A stretch of DNA of 64,000 nucleotides, taken from contig CP114495.1 of assembly GCA_027186245.1 (NCBI GenBank), forward strand, positions 2,619,001 through 2,683,000. The letters are read 5' to 3'. Below are positions 35,616-47,889 of this stretch, one piece after another. A model generated the notes under the pieces. The model was given only the letters and a program-made list of their open reading frames with translations, was not told where the DNA came from and made no database searches. The stretch is from Coriaria nepalensis (lineage: Eukaryota > Streptophyta > Magnoliopsida > Cucurbitales > Coriariaceae). A program made the position numbers and the translations under genes. Position 1 is the stretch's first letter; each line of letters starts with the position of its first letter.

Positions 35616-36989
35616 AAATATACATTTGTTGATGTCAAGTGTTGAATGACGTAAAAAATATCCTAAAATAAAATAACAAAATAAGCCGGCAGTTGTATTG
35701 CTGCCACCAACTACTTGCCCGGTAATGGTCGTTAATTTACCTTAAACGATAGGCCGCTCACAATTTTTGGACCCAACCGAGATGCTATAGGAGCGGCTAA
35801 CTCATATCCACTCGTATTGTCCCAAAAACAGGCGAAGGCACGATAAATAACCGGCCACTGTCGGCATGTCGCCTATCTTGGGATCGGCGAGCCGCAGATG
35901 GACGCCTCATTCTACCCACTTATGGCGGCCTCTCAGCCGCCAAGACATACCACTCACGTGCAGCTAGTGGTTGATCGAGATGAACCATATAACATTATAT
36001 AAGATATCTATGGTCCTACCGTTCGGCAACCATCGACCCATGTACCACAAGTCATATCCCGAGAAGATCAACTGGGAGCCTTACTCATTTAGATAGCTAG
36101 TTCTAAACTTTACCCTATTCTCTTGGGATGATCTGGATCAATCAACCATTAAGCAAATCAGTCGCTTTACCGTGTAATGTGGTGAGGTCGATGGAAATAA
36201 TTGGTTACAAATTCAACTGTTTGCCAACTTCTTAACCGAGAAAGTTGTTGCCCGCCTCAATAAGAACCTGGTAGGATATAGAGCAACACTTCCATACCAA
36301 GTTCTATTGCAGCCAACCACATATTACAATAGCTGACTTATCCCAATAAATAGGTAGGTTGACTGAGGCTTTCCTATCTCGGTTCAAATAACTATGGATC
36401 CGGTGCCATGTGGTTCTAAAAGAATAAGAATTGTCAGATTGGCCATCAATAGCATGGACATCGAGCTATGGAAGAAGTTTGAATTAACGAAATTCTTGAA
36501 ATTTTTTAGTTGTCCACAAAGGCGGCCAAATATGAATGACTACTGAAGGAAGAGGCATTCAGGAAAGGGTAATTTCCTGAATATAATTATGACATAGTTA
36601 TTGCCATAATAATTGGCCACACGCGCCGAGCTCGAATATTATTTTCACAAAATGAGCCAACCGATCCAGACCCTTTTTTTCACGGGTAGGCCCAACCTGC
36701 CCGAAATAATGAACAGCCCGACGCGAGCCAAGTTAGGTAGTATATTTTGACACCTCTACTCTCAACCAAAGTAAGGGAAAATTGAGCATAGCCTATGTTA
36801 CATGATATTTTGCTCCATCTATATCATCAGAGTGAACTTTACTAAGCACATAATTGTTCTTATAAGGGAAGAAATAACAACAACAAATAAGACTGGAAGC
36901 AATAGAAAAATGATAATGGTGATTGTCTTGATTTAGAATAAACTCCAAAAGGCATAGAGGTTTTTCCACTCAACCAACCAGGCACATCA

Positions 36990-37700
36990 CCTCATAAGAT
37001 TGGAAAGTAACCCAATATGTAGCACAATTCTAAAAGCTTCTTAAAATCACCCTCCACAGTATCCTTCCTAATTCCCAACTTTGATAGACACTTTATATCT
37101 TTCATAAATGCATATGCTTTAGCTTCCAATGCAGATTTTGCCATTATGAATTTCCCCAACCCTGATATCAGTATACCATTCTCATTTTGAATACACTTCC
37201 AAACCAACATTACTCACATATGGACTAAATGACCCATTAAAGTTTGCTTTACACCACCCCACAGTAGGCACCCACCACCTCCGAAATCTCGAGTTCTCAT
37301 AAAGATCCAATTCCCTCACATGAACTTTAACAACATTAACAAAAAGAGGCAAACATAGCCAAAACTTTAGCCATAACCATATTAGAATCCACCACACCCT
37401 TGAGAATCAGCTTCGCACATGTCCTTCCAAATCACCAAACAGAAAAATGCAAACCGAGTCCCTAACCTCCATAATTCTCCATTCCTAGCTTGACTAATTT
37501 TTAAAACATCACACGAACATTCCACAAAAGCGGCATGTGAATCATGAATAAGAATAAAGCTAACACTTAAACTCAACCGTAATTTTTAGCCCATTCATAG
37601 TCTAACAAACAATGCTCGAATATTTGAGGTGCCCATATTCTTGCCTCCGCCTGATCCATCTTGGCAATAATGCACCTCAAATATGACCACCCTGACTTCT
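36990..37700 (-). pseudogene. LINE 3' end: RNase H-like (RVT_3) remnant
   Basis: Read on the minus strand, WWVPTVGWCKANFNGSFSP (about 37,285-37,220) is the usual W-x-x-P-x-x-G-W-x-K-x-N-x-(D)-G start of the plant LINE RNase H domain. Then come NENGILISGLGKFIMAKSA and ALEAKAYAFMK, with VEGDFKKLLELC at the end. The catalytic D of N-x-D-G is replaced by N (NFNG). Frameshifts near 37,190 and 37,385 break it. It probably belongs to the same minus-strand LINE whose 5' part lies at 40,085-40,980. Confidence 0.7.
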
Positions 37701-37709
37701 ACAATATGT

Positions 37710-39420
37710 TCCATGTGGTTAACCTGATATGCCAGTGTTATCATGTTGTACAATTACATGAAATGATGAAGAAGTACAAAGTAGAGAAAGTATAATTGAA
37801 AAAGGCTTTCGAAAGTTTGATGGCCAAATCTCCTTAACCATCAACACATGGACATCGATTAAGAATAGAGTTATATGTGTGTCACAGCCCACTATGTCGA
37901 TGTGAATTATTGTATTCAGAAGAAGAAGATCATTTTCAAGGTTATGGATGATCATAAGGGTAAGATGATTAGGCAGATGCTACTCGACGTTAATCATGAG
38001 TGTGAAATAACTCGTATTTGATGGCAATGGACAGTGCTTCGGCTAATAACATAGACATTGAATGCTTGAAGAACTCACTTTTGTTTTCACATCTGTTACT
38101 TAACGGGGATTACATGCATTTAAGGTACGTTTAGATGCTTTGAACTTTTTGTTTTTGTAACTTCATTTCAGATATGGTCGATAATCAATGAATTTTGTTT
38201 AATTACAAGTGGGCTTGTCACATCTTGAATCTCGTTATTAAAGATGGTTTGACACTATCTTATAATTTGATTTAAAAGATTGGCTTAGCTATAAAGTATA
38301 TCAATTCGTCATCATCCCAAAAGATGGCCTTCAAAATATGTTGCGAAATGGAATGCCTTATTTATGACAAGAAGATGTGAACTAAATATCCTACTAGGTG
38401 CAATTCTACATATTTAATACTTGAGAAGGTTTCTCCATAACGTCAACATTTTTGAGGTAATGTGATTTCCCTTTTAAATTTTCTTACCCATCTGTTGATT
38501 AAGAATAATTGAGGATAACATCTATTTTTCCTTGTTGTGGGATGCAAAGAGATGATCGCTTATTCCTAGACATCCCTCTGGCAAACAATTAGCAAGTGGT
38601 TGATATGTATTCTTCCTGAAAACTTTTTTGAGAGTCACAGAGTAGTTATCTGGTACATAATATTCTACTGCCCACCTTTACTCTCAACACATGTACTTCA
38701 ATCTCGAATTTGGTTAGAAGGGCATTACGCGTCAGAAGAATTCTCATGGATATAGTGGCAATGATGACATAAGATAAGATATAAAAAAGTATTAGAATAA
38801 CGAAGAAATATCAACTTACTAGTTTGGTTTGCATTGGTGTTGGGCCCATGTAGCAAGTGGCAGACTATAGGTCCGGACATAGATACTATTTTTTGTGATA
38901 GTAGTTCAAAGGGAAATGGTTGAATGATGATTTCAGATATACAAATGTTGATGGATGAGATATACGATGAATACTCAGCTGAGAGAAGGATTGTAGAATC
39001 TGATCACCCTAGTGCACAGTCATTGTCACAGTCGGAGCCTACTGGACCACACAACACCTGTCATTGTCATATGTTCCTAGCATCTACTTGTTCTATTAGA
39101 ACCTATCCAATGATAGAAATATAGCTCAACTGCTTATAAAGATGGAGCAGTACTTAAATATTATTCCCCCAGCTATATTTTGACGGCTTTGATATCCTAG
39201 AGTGATGGAAGCTAAATGAGTTCAGATACCTAAAATTAGTGTGAATTTTCGAGATGTCCTTACAATTTCTTATCTACAGTTGCTTTAGAATCTATATTTA
39301 ACATATGTGGTCGCACGGTCACCGACACTCATAGCAAGCGTACTTCTAATAAATTGGAGGCGATTGTCTATGTTCAGAGTTTGATCTCATGATTATCTTT
39401 AAAATTAGTTAGTTTTGCGG
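37710..39420 (+). pseudogene. hAT transposase pseudogene
   Basis: Broken plus-strand frames run in hAT order. First FDGQISLTINTWTSIKNRV (about 37,815-37,880), then MDDHKGKMIRQMLLDVNHE (about 37,945-38,000) and ANNIDIECLKNSLL. At about 38,201-38,250 is YKWACHILNLVIKDGL. At the end, about 39,299-39,390, is the dimerisation region GRTVTDTHSKRTSNKLEAIV. Many stops and frameshifts and a missing middle show it is long inactive. Terminal inverted repeats and the 8-bp target duplication were not found by eye. It lies between two minus-strand LINE pieces. Confidence 0.78.
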
Positions 39421-40084
39421 ATACCTGAGACGATTTTGAATCAAATGATAGTATATTTACTTTATTAATATTTTAATTAATATTATATTTTACTTTAGTA
39501 TTAGTTTTTATTTATTTATTTCCTTTTTTTTTTTTGGTATAGAAGAATAAGAAATAATAGATTGATGGTACAACTAGCCAACTATGATATTTAGGATGAA
39601 TGTTTTTGTTGAGAAGATTGTTCTTACTTTTCTTTTTTTGTGACTTTTTTTTTTTTTTCATGATATGGATGTTCTTGTTGAATATGGATTATGAATTATG
39701 GATGTTTTTGATGATATGGATTATGGATGCTTTGTTAAGAAGACTGCATTTTTCTTATCTGTGGCTTTTTTTTATATAACATGATATGAATATTTTTAAT
39801 GATATTGATTAGGGTTATTTTTCTACATACCAAATATTCAGTTAAATTTATTAGTTATAAAATCACTTGTTTGGCTAATAATAGTATATCAAAATATCCA
39901 TTTCAATTTGTATTGAAAAATAAAAGTGTACAAAAAATAAAAAATGACATCCAGCATATAATAAATAAATAACCGGATCATCTAACTGAATTGGATCCAA
40001 TTAAAATGATTGGATGATCTTTAAAAATTAGATAGATGAATAATCGATCTGATGACTTTTGAATCATATGAAATTATGATATGA

Positions 40085-40980
40085 TTTGACCGACGCTCAT
40101 AGGTAAGCCCCCGAATAACCCTTCGGGATCAACGTAATCACACCAATCAAACCCCAACCTTCTCCGTAACCCATCCACTTTATTTCTTTTAAGGCTACGG
40201 GCCCTAACTGTCAAGGGACCTTTATCCCCTGATAGTTCTAAGCAACGCATATCATGGCCCTTAGATGGTTTTTCTTGTGATAACTATACTTGACATCATC
40301 CGAAAGTTCAACGTAGTATTTCAATACACTCCTTAATAGATTTATTTCCTTTTCACTTATCACAACTAATTCAGAACAATCTGCAGGTGCACATACATCA
40401 GCAGTACAAGGCAAATAGGATATGCCTGACTTAACTCTGGCCTTCTCCATTTTTTGCTTTCTTTCCAGTATCTCCTCATATTCTTCAATAGATGGGTCCT
40501 TAAAGCAATCACAGATTCTTGTACTCACATCTTTGGGTTCCCTCCAACATTTATATTATCAATTAAAGTAGGCCTTTCATTAAACTCTACTTTCTCCTTG
40601 CCCTTATTAAGATTCTGCACAAGCACCTTTCTCATAAGCCCTCCTGTAACCTCTAGATTCTCCTCATTATTTCCCTCCCCCCTCAATCCACCACCATCAC
40701 CTAGGTTTCTTGATGGTTTAGCACATATTGCAGGACTACACACATGTCATTTTCTCACTTCACACCAAGCCCTTTCTTCCTTATCACTTCTCTCCACATC
40801 ATCCCCAAACAGAGGCCAACCAACCTTTCATATCGAAATTCATCCCACTTCATTCTTCCATCTCTTTTCTTAAACCAAAATCCAGCAACCAATGGCTTAT
40901 TAACATTTATTTCCACACGCACTCTCAAATAACCCCTTGCGAAACCATAAATTTCACCTTACTCTATCCTTTCCCCACAA
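40085..40980 (-). pseudogene. LINE ORF1 (DUF4283/zinc-knuckle type) to ORF2 junction remnant
   Basis: On the minus strand the order is as in plant L1-type elements. First, an ORF1 part has RVRVEINVNKPLVAGFWFKK and KWDEFRYERLVG (about 40,930-40,840), where a zinc knuckle should follow but is lost. Next is an acidic/basic linker (40,743-40,238). Then the start of ORF2 (MICVA-stop-NYQG, about 40,256-40,235, in place of W-N-(C/x)-(R/Q)-G) and RRRLGFDWCDYVDPEG (about 40,175-40,115). ORF2 breaks off at about 40,085. With the RNase H piece at 36,990-37,700 it may be one element split by hAT-related sequence. Confidence 0.68.
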
Positions 40981-41657
40981 GCTTTGAAGGATCGCGATAG
41001 CAGCACTCTGATTGGAGATTCTCTTCGTGATGATCTTCCCTAATAAAACCTCCATCCATACGCTCACAGCCTTAGATTTCATACCTCTCTTGTATGTGCA
41101 AAGAAACCATACCAAAGGAAACCCGATTAGACCATCTATTTTGATTTGGATTCGGTCGAGACTTTTTTATAAATTTAAATTTCGGTACCGAAAAGCTAAT
41201 AGAACTTTGATGGAGAATTTTCGGTCGGGTGTCAAGAATCGGACTGTTTTTTTCACAATTTTTTCTCTATTTGAATAAATATTTTCCTTTAGCAAACAAA
41301 CGAAAAAAAAAACACAAAACACAAAACACAAAACAAAGTATCGTTTTTTGAATAATCGGATGTGATATGAGCTCATATATCAATTATACATATGTTGGGC
41401 CGGGTTGTGGGGGCCAAGGGGCCTGCTTAGACAAATTCTCCCTCCTTAATTTCGTCATGTTTTAAATTTGCGATCTCCTCTCGAGATGGAGGAGCTCACG
41501 GCCTAACAAATGTCAAAAAAACATAGCCACATTCATCATTTCTTCATCTTCCCCTCTTTCCTTCTTCCCTGACAGTAGGAGTTCAAACTTCAAAGGAATC
41601 CACCATCGGGCAGAAACACAAGCATATTTTAGTGGGCCCCACCGATTGTTAATGCTT

Positions 41658-41673
41658 CCCCCCCCCCCCCCCC
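41658..41673. repeat. Run of 16 C upstream of SPL8
   Basis: Sixteen consecutive cytosines lie about 725 bases 5' of the SPL8 start codon. I see no gene between 41,000 and 42,100. (GA)n tracts at about 41,965-41,980 and 42,042-42,060 mark the probable SPL8 leader or proximal promoter. Confidence 0.85.
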
Positions 41674-42129
41674 ACCAGCGTGAGAATCTCACTTCATCAA
41701 CTCCCCTTTCAACTTCGACCACGCGGCTTATCATTTTTCCCCCTTTTTTTTTCTTTTTTTTTTTGCATTTTCTTATTTATTACGTGACTACTATCAATCA
41801 ATGAGGGTAAAAAGGGTAAATACTTAAAAACTAATGTTACAGCTACAGATTTTAGAAGAAACCCAGTTATTACAGTTTACCCAGATAAGTTTTAACTCCT
41901 TTCTTTTGCTTGGTTTCTGAATTCCGCACAAGCCGCCTCATAACTCATGAGACAGAGATTAGAGTGAGTGAGAGAGAGAGATAGCAAAACAAACTTCATA
42001 AAAAAGAAAAGGATAGTGAGAGCTTTCTAGCTACAGAAAGTGAGAGAGAGAGAGAGCGAAGAGAGAAGGAAGAGACTCCTTTTTCTCCTTTTTTTTGTTT
42101 TGCTCATTTCAAGTGTTTATATATCAAAA

Positions 42130-42177
42130 ATGGGTCTAGTGATAAGGGAACAGAAACGACTCCCTCTCTGCAAATAG
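42130..42177 (+). CDS. Candidate upstream ORF in the SPL8 leader
   Basis: A 16-codon open frame (15 residues, MGLVIREQKRLPLCK) starts 255 bases before the SPL8 frame and lies in the GA-rich leader. If transcription starts upstream of 42,130 it would be read first and could lower SPL8 translation. No conservation evidence is available here. Confidence 0.35.
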   Translation: MGLVIREQKRLPLCK

Positions 42178-42244
42178 CAACTTAAGCCCTTCTCGCTGCA
42201 ACTGAGCTCGATCTTCACTCATTTTCATGCTCTATCAAAGCTCG

Positions 42245-42355
42245 GTAAGTTGTAAAAAAGCCTCGGACTTTCCTTTCAAGTTCTGGTAATAAAAGAATGA
42301 AGCAAAACAAAAGGTCGTTGCTTTTTTTTTTTCCCCCTCTACCTTTTTTTTGTAG
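42245..42355 (+). other. Probable intron in the SPL8 5' leader
   Basis: A strong donor (CTCG|GTAAGT) at 42,245 pairs with a long pyrimidine tract and acceptor (TTTTTTTTGTAG|GG) at 42,355, 111 bases in all. A second upstream ATG at 42,227 lies just before the donor. Unspliced it reads a short ORF to 42,289; spliced it would overlap the SPL8 start in another frame. This is an inference from splice signals only. Confidence 0.5.
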
Positions 42356-42384
42356 GGAAACGCCAAGACGACGTCGAAAGATAA

Positions 42385-44301
42385 ATGCCAGAGAGGAAGG
42401 CTTTTTGGAGGGAAATGTTGGACTACGAATGGGGAAATCCATCAACAATGATGTTTTCAGGCGAAGAAGGAGGAGGAGAAGGGCCCGAACCGAATTCTGA
42501 ATCCGACCCGGCCCAACAGATCATGGACCACTACGGATCTACTCATCAAACTAACTTCGATATTAACATTGACCAAAATAATAATATCAACCACCACCTC
42601 CTCCCTAACCATCAACAATCCCCCGCCGCCTTGACTACGTTCTCTCAACACCACTTCAACCACCACCATCCCCAGGCCCACTTGACGAGTCCTACTCTCT
42701 ACGACCCACGCGCTGACCTGACCGGCTCCCACTACGCGCCCCAACCTGGCCCCCACCACCAGTACCCATTGCTCTCGCTCGACCCAACCTTCCCCAGCGT
42801 AGGAGGCGGAGGAGGTGGCGCCAACGGGTTTTTGCTCGTACCGAAAAACGAGGACGTGACGTTGAGGGCCGGAGCCGGCCCAATGGACTTCGCGTCGAGG
42901 ATTGGGCTGAATTTGGGAGGCCGCACTTATTTCTCTTCCACGGAGGATGACTTTTTGAGCCGGCTCTACCGGCGGTCCAGACTGGGTCAAGACCCAGCCT
43001 CGTCTAACTCGCCCAGGTGTCAGGCCGAGGGGTGCAATGTCGATATGACTCACGCCAAGCACTACCACCGACGTCACAAGGTGTGCGAGTTTCATTCCAA
43101 GGCCTCTACAGTCATTGCCGCCGGGTTGACTCAGCGATTCTGCCAGCAGTGCAGCAGGTTATTTTATAAATGAATAAGATATATAAATATATGTAATGTA
43201 TATTGAATCACTTAAATACCCCTCCCTCATGCTTGGGAGCTTGCTCTTCTCACGGAAAACAATTATGGTTTTGAGGAAGACGATGATGATTCTTTCCAAA
43301 ATGACTGAATTGTCCCTCATTTGCGTCCAATGATTGGGTTTGATTTCCCGTACGGTGGGGAAATCCCGAGGGCATTTGCGTCCGTTATAAAAGATAAAGT
43401 ATTTTGCTGTCCAGTTTAATTCCAGCTCGGCCAGGGAACCGTACCGTTAATGCAGTTTTGTGTTCAGTTAAATAGTAGTTAATTAACGGTTTTAAAAAAA
43501 TAACAAATCCTTGTTAGTCGCTTAATCCGATGGTCATAATAGCCGAAAAGACAAAAACACCCTCGGAAAGTATTACGACATCAAAATCCCGAGGACATTT
43601 ATGTCCGTTCGAAAGTATTTTCTTGATAATAATAATAATTTACTTTATTTTTTATTATTGTTTGTAGATTTCATGTTCTGACGGAGTTTGATAACGGGAA
43701 ACGGAGTTGCCGGAAGAGATTGGCCGATCACAACCGTAGACGGCGGAAAACGCAGCTCGCTAGTCCAGAAACTCCTCCTAAGTTACAGCTTGATCACAAC
43801 GCGGCCTCACCGTCCGATCATACTCTTTTTCCCAGTAAGTTATGAACATTTTTATTTTATCTGCTTCTCTAACTGGCGTTTAATTTCATGGGCCCCATTT
43901 AAAATTAAGTCGGGTTAAATTGTTGTCTTGTTTGAATTGAGAAAAGGACAAACAAGTAGCTAGAACAGTAGAATGTCGTGGCTTGGACAAGGTTTTCAAT
44001 GAGAGACATGGACTTATTAAAAATCATGTTTATCTGGATTCGCGTAAGAAATTATTAATTATGCTTGTCTCGTACAATTTGGCAGATGAGTTTTGTAATA
44101 TCTAATTAATTTATGTAGTTGTGTGATTAATCATTTGTAGGGTCACCAGCAGATTCCGGAGCTCGTTCATCATCGTCGGTAACTGTGGCGACGTCCCCGC
44201 CGAGGATGACTCTGGATTACTTCCAGCAAAAGACGACTTATCCATCCGCCGCCACTGCTTCTTCCGCGTCTTTAAGCTCGCTTTTTTCTTCTGGTTCATA
44301 G
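42385..44301 (+). CDS. SPL8: SBP-box transcription factor SPL8
   Basis: Three exons join in frame: 42385-43157, 43668-43834 and 44141-44301, giving 366 residues. An internal in-frame ATG at 42,415 matches the MLDYEW start known for SPL8 proteins, so the real protein may be 356 residues. Known role: SPL8 binds GTAC-core sites and acts in anther, gynoecium and fertility programmes, and is not a miR156 target. I see no miR156 site here either. N-terminal His/Gln/Asn-rich stretches are followed by [19 protein letters not shown]. The SBP domain is at about 212-285. Zinc site 1 is C212, C217, C234 and H237. Site 2 is C253, C256, H260 and C272. A bipartite [20 protein letters not shown], ends the domain. 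The C-terminus ([12 protein letters not shown], ending SSLFSSGS) fits SPL8. The domain is split by intron 1, as is usual for the family. Confidence 0.94.
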
Positions 44302-46236
44302 TTAGGTAGTTTAAATGGCTGCAATTGCATTATTAAAATTAGCAATAACATATGTATTTATATATATTATGAATAGTACTAGGGAATATCTAACTTAACT
44401 CTTAATTATTATCAAGTTTTAATTAATCAATATGAATCATTTTAGAAACATCGATCCAATTAAATATATGTATGTATGTAAGCCGATCGATTTCTTCTAG
44501 TCTCACATGTAGGACTTTAGTTTCAATATTGCAAGGAAAATATTATAAATTCATAAAAATGGATGAAGAGTGTTAGCTGAATCATATCATCATGATACGG
44601 GTCATCTTACCAACGGGTTACCCTGCATATATGCGATGGTTTGAGGAGTATAGCGGGAGATGAGTACTATAAAGAAGAGAAGAAAGTTTGGAATTTTCTC
44701 ACATTAAGTATGTTTGGGGTCAGGGAAAGTTGTTGATCAAAGGTATATGCATGGTACATGAATTGCAATTATCAGCTTTTGTCTGGTGCTAGAACTTTCC
44801 TGGAAAATACAGCTCAAGTTGTCCGGAAAGGTTAAAGAAAATACACAACAAAATAACCACGTAAAAGGAGTAATCTATTTTAATTAGTTGTTTCTCTAAT
44901 TATTCTTTTTATTCGGATTACGGTTAATTACAAGCTTAACAAGTCTCCTTTGACGTTGCATGGGATTACATGAATCGCAATATCAATCTATCATACAAAA
45001 TTAATGTATTCAGTCGAATGTGTCGGATTCCGGGTTTGAATATCCGTATCCGACCCGACCCATATCGTTTATCCGCTACGTACATATAGAGCGTGCACCT
45101 TGCACCTATGCAGAGCTGCAAAGTGAGGAATCGATTTTTGCAGGGTTTCCATTTTTCTCTTTAGAAACCTCCGTGCAGCTTCCAGGGAAGCTTTTCTTTT
45201 TGTCTGAGTGTAGGGGCCATGTCAGTTTCTAATGTTCATGATTGTGATCAATTTGTTAGGTGGCTGCAGTAGTACTCTTTTCTCCCAAAACATGACACTC
45301 GTACGTGGCTCATATTTTTGTTAGATGTCAAGAGAAAGACAGGAACGGATCCAATGAAAGTTCTGAAAAGCAACATGCAAGATCACTATATTGTTACCAT
45401 ATTTCATACCGGTTAAATTTCACGGGACAATGCTTCCACTAAGCTACCACCGGATACAGAAAATAAGAAATAATATATATAATCCTAAATGCTTTCTCAC
45501 TAAATGCTGTCTCACTATTCAAAGAGTACCTGACGGCTAGCTTCTTGATCGACACCTAAAAAGTTTGGCTAGCCGTGAATAAAATGATGAATTTAATAAT
45601 TTAATAATTTTAATTTTTAAAATATCTTATATAAGAAGATTGTAAATTTTAATTTATAAATTAATTTAAAAAAAATTTAAAAATATTATAAGATGAATTT
45701 TAATATTTTTCTTTATTTATGAATTAATTATTTTAAAAACTACAATAAATAAAAGATAATTATTAATAAAATGTGAATATATCAATTTAAGATTTAACTT
45801 TATATATCTATTTCTTTTTAAAAAATATTTATTAATTTATAAATAAATTAGATATTTAATTCTTCAATAATATATATGAGTCGAATTTCAATATAATTAT
45901 CCATCGTATCTTGGCTGAGGGGTCAAACTTCCTATACACATTTTTGCAACGCTTAAGTAATAGTGTACTTAGTAGGAGTCATAGGACCATACCTAGATTT
46001 TAGAGGAGGGACATATACTGTTCACAATTGGACTGAGCAGCAGCTTAGATCAGATATATATGTGTGTAGCTTAGCTAGGATCCCCAAGAGTCAAATTCAA
46101 ATGTAGAGTCAATTCAATTTGATATGTTCCATCTCACTGTGTCTTTTGCAGGTGATACTGGACTATCTCCCCCCCGGATTAAGATGTAGTGCCTCGTCAT
46201 GACACAGTAACCTCTAACACCCATAAATGACATACT

Positions 46237-46268
<32 letters not shown>

Positions 46269-46779
46269 GGTCCTGTAGGATTCGTTTGTCTTAATAATTT
46301 AATAATTTAGTGTTTAATATATTATTATATATATTTAAATTGATTTGATATATTTATTTAATATAAAAAATATATTAAATTAAATAAAATAAAATGAAGT
46401 TTTGTGGACGTTTATAAAACTTGTTAATAGTTAGTTAATAAAAATTTAGTGATGTAACATGATTTTTGTCACCTAAAAGAAATACATTTTAACTTAAAAG
46501 AGTACACTATTACTTTTGACGATTTTCTTTCTCTTATAATATATATGATATTAACAGTAAATATGATTGGCAATGTAATATATGTCTTAAGCTTCTGATC
46601 AACTTCCCATTTAATCATCCTAGTATTCTAAAACTTAAACACTTTGGTTCAATTCTCTATTGATTTGATTGATAGTCAAACTAAACATCATTATTATTAT
46701 TTATTTATATATATATGCGCAGTTTGTTCCCACGGCAAGGACAGAATAAGACTATTAGAGAACGCATAGCTTTCACAGA

Positions 46780-46798
46780 TCACGTGCATTGCACGTGA
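46780..46798. promoter_or_regulatory. Perfect inverted repeat carrying two G-boxes
   Basis: The sequence TCACGTGC, ATT, GCACGTGA is a perfect 8-bp inverted repeat with a 3-base loop. Each arm contains a CACGTG G-box, a bHLH/bZIP site. It lies 2.5 kb past SPL8 and 5.7 kb 5' of the next minus-strand start, so no target gene is obvious. The surrounding 44,302-47,880 is AT-rich intergenic DNA with a (TC)n run at about 46,240-46,267 and no gene that I can support. Confidence 0.45.
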
Positions 46799-47889
46799 AC
46801 CTTCAATTCATAATTCCAGACCAACTAAAAAAACCTGCAATTGAAAAGTATGCCCCCCTCTGGGAAGAAAAAAGGAGTAGCAGAGAGTGAGATTTGTCGG
46901 CCGTCGCTTTGGTATAAGTGATATGGGTTTTTGTCCGGTTCAAGCTCCGGCTTTTAAAATTTATTTAATATTATGAGTTCAATCGTTTCTTCTTTTAAAA
47001 TTTACAGGTGGGTTTCTGAATTTTAAAATAAAAATAAATAATCTGAGTCCCACGTGTTCAATGATGATGTAAGAAAAGGTAGGGCCAAAGGAAGTAATGA
47101 AGGAGGAGGGAGGAAGAGGGTAGAAAAGGAAAAGGACGTATGAATTTTGTCTCTGTATTTTCATGGGTCCCAAAACTCATTGTCCTTGGAAGGGAACTTG
47201 AAAGCGATTTTGCACTTGTTCAATGAAACGTGTAAATACTTTCTAACCCTTTTTTTTTTTTTTTATATATATCGTTTTCTAGAACAGAACATAAGTTAAA
47301 AGTGTTAAAACATTTTGTTTGGTCGGAGTTTTCGAGTTTTGGGACCACAACCCCCTTATTAGTCCACTTTGACTAAATAATTCGATACTTAAGTTTCTTA
47401 AATTGTTGCTAATCTTCACTTAATCTTGATTAAGTTTTATTTTACGATATCAAACTTAATTAATGTAGTTATTAATATATTTATTCTCTTATCGTAATAT
47501 CTTTATTATCTATAAGATGTCGGAATGAGATGAAAATGCTATGTAACCCCATGAAAACACCAAAAATAGATAAGATGCACTGAAATACTTAGAATGTCCA
47601 TAGAAGAGGGACAAGCTTGGGAGTAACTGGAAACATCATGCTCCTCTTTGTCGAAACTCAACATACCTGGCCAATTTTCAACAGGCCCAAAACCGTTCCT
47701 AATTAGATTGGGCCCCTATCACCTTCTAGGCCCTCATAAATATCCCACTTCACTTCGGAAGATGATATTCGTGGCCTTTGTATATCTTTATTTTTTATTT
47801 TTTTCTATCATAAATTAATCGATTATAATTATAAATATTAATTTAATAATAAATGTATTTATTTTTTTAATTTATATTTAATTAAGATT

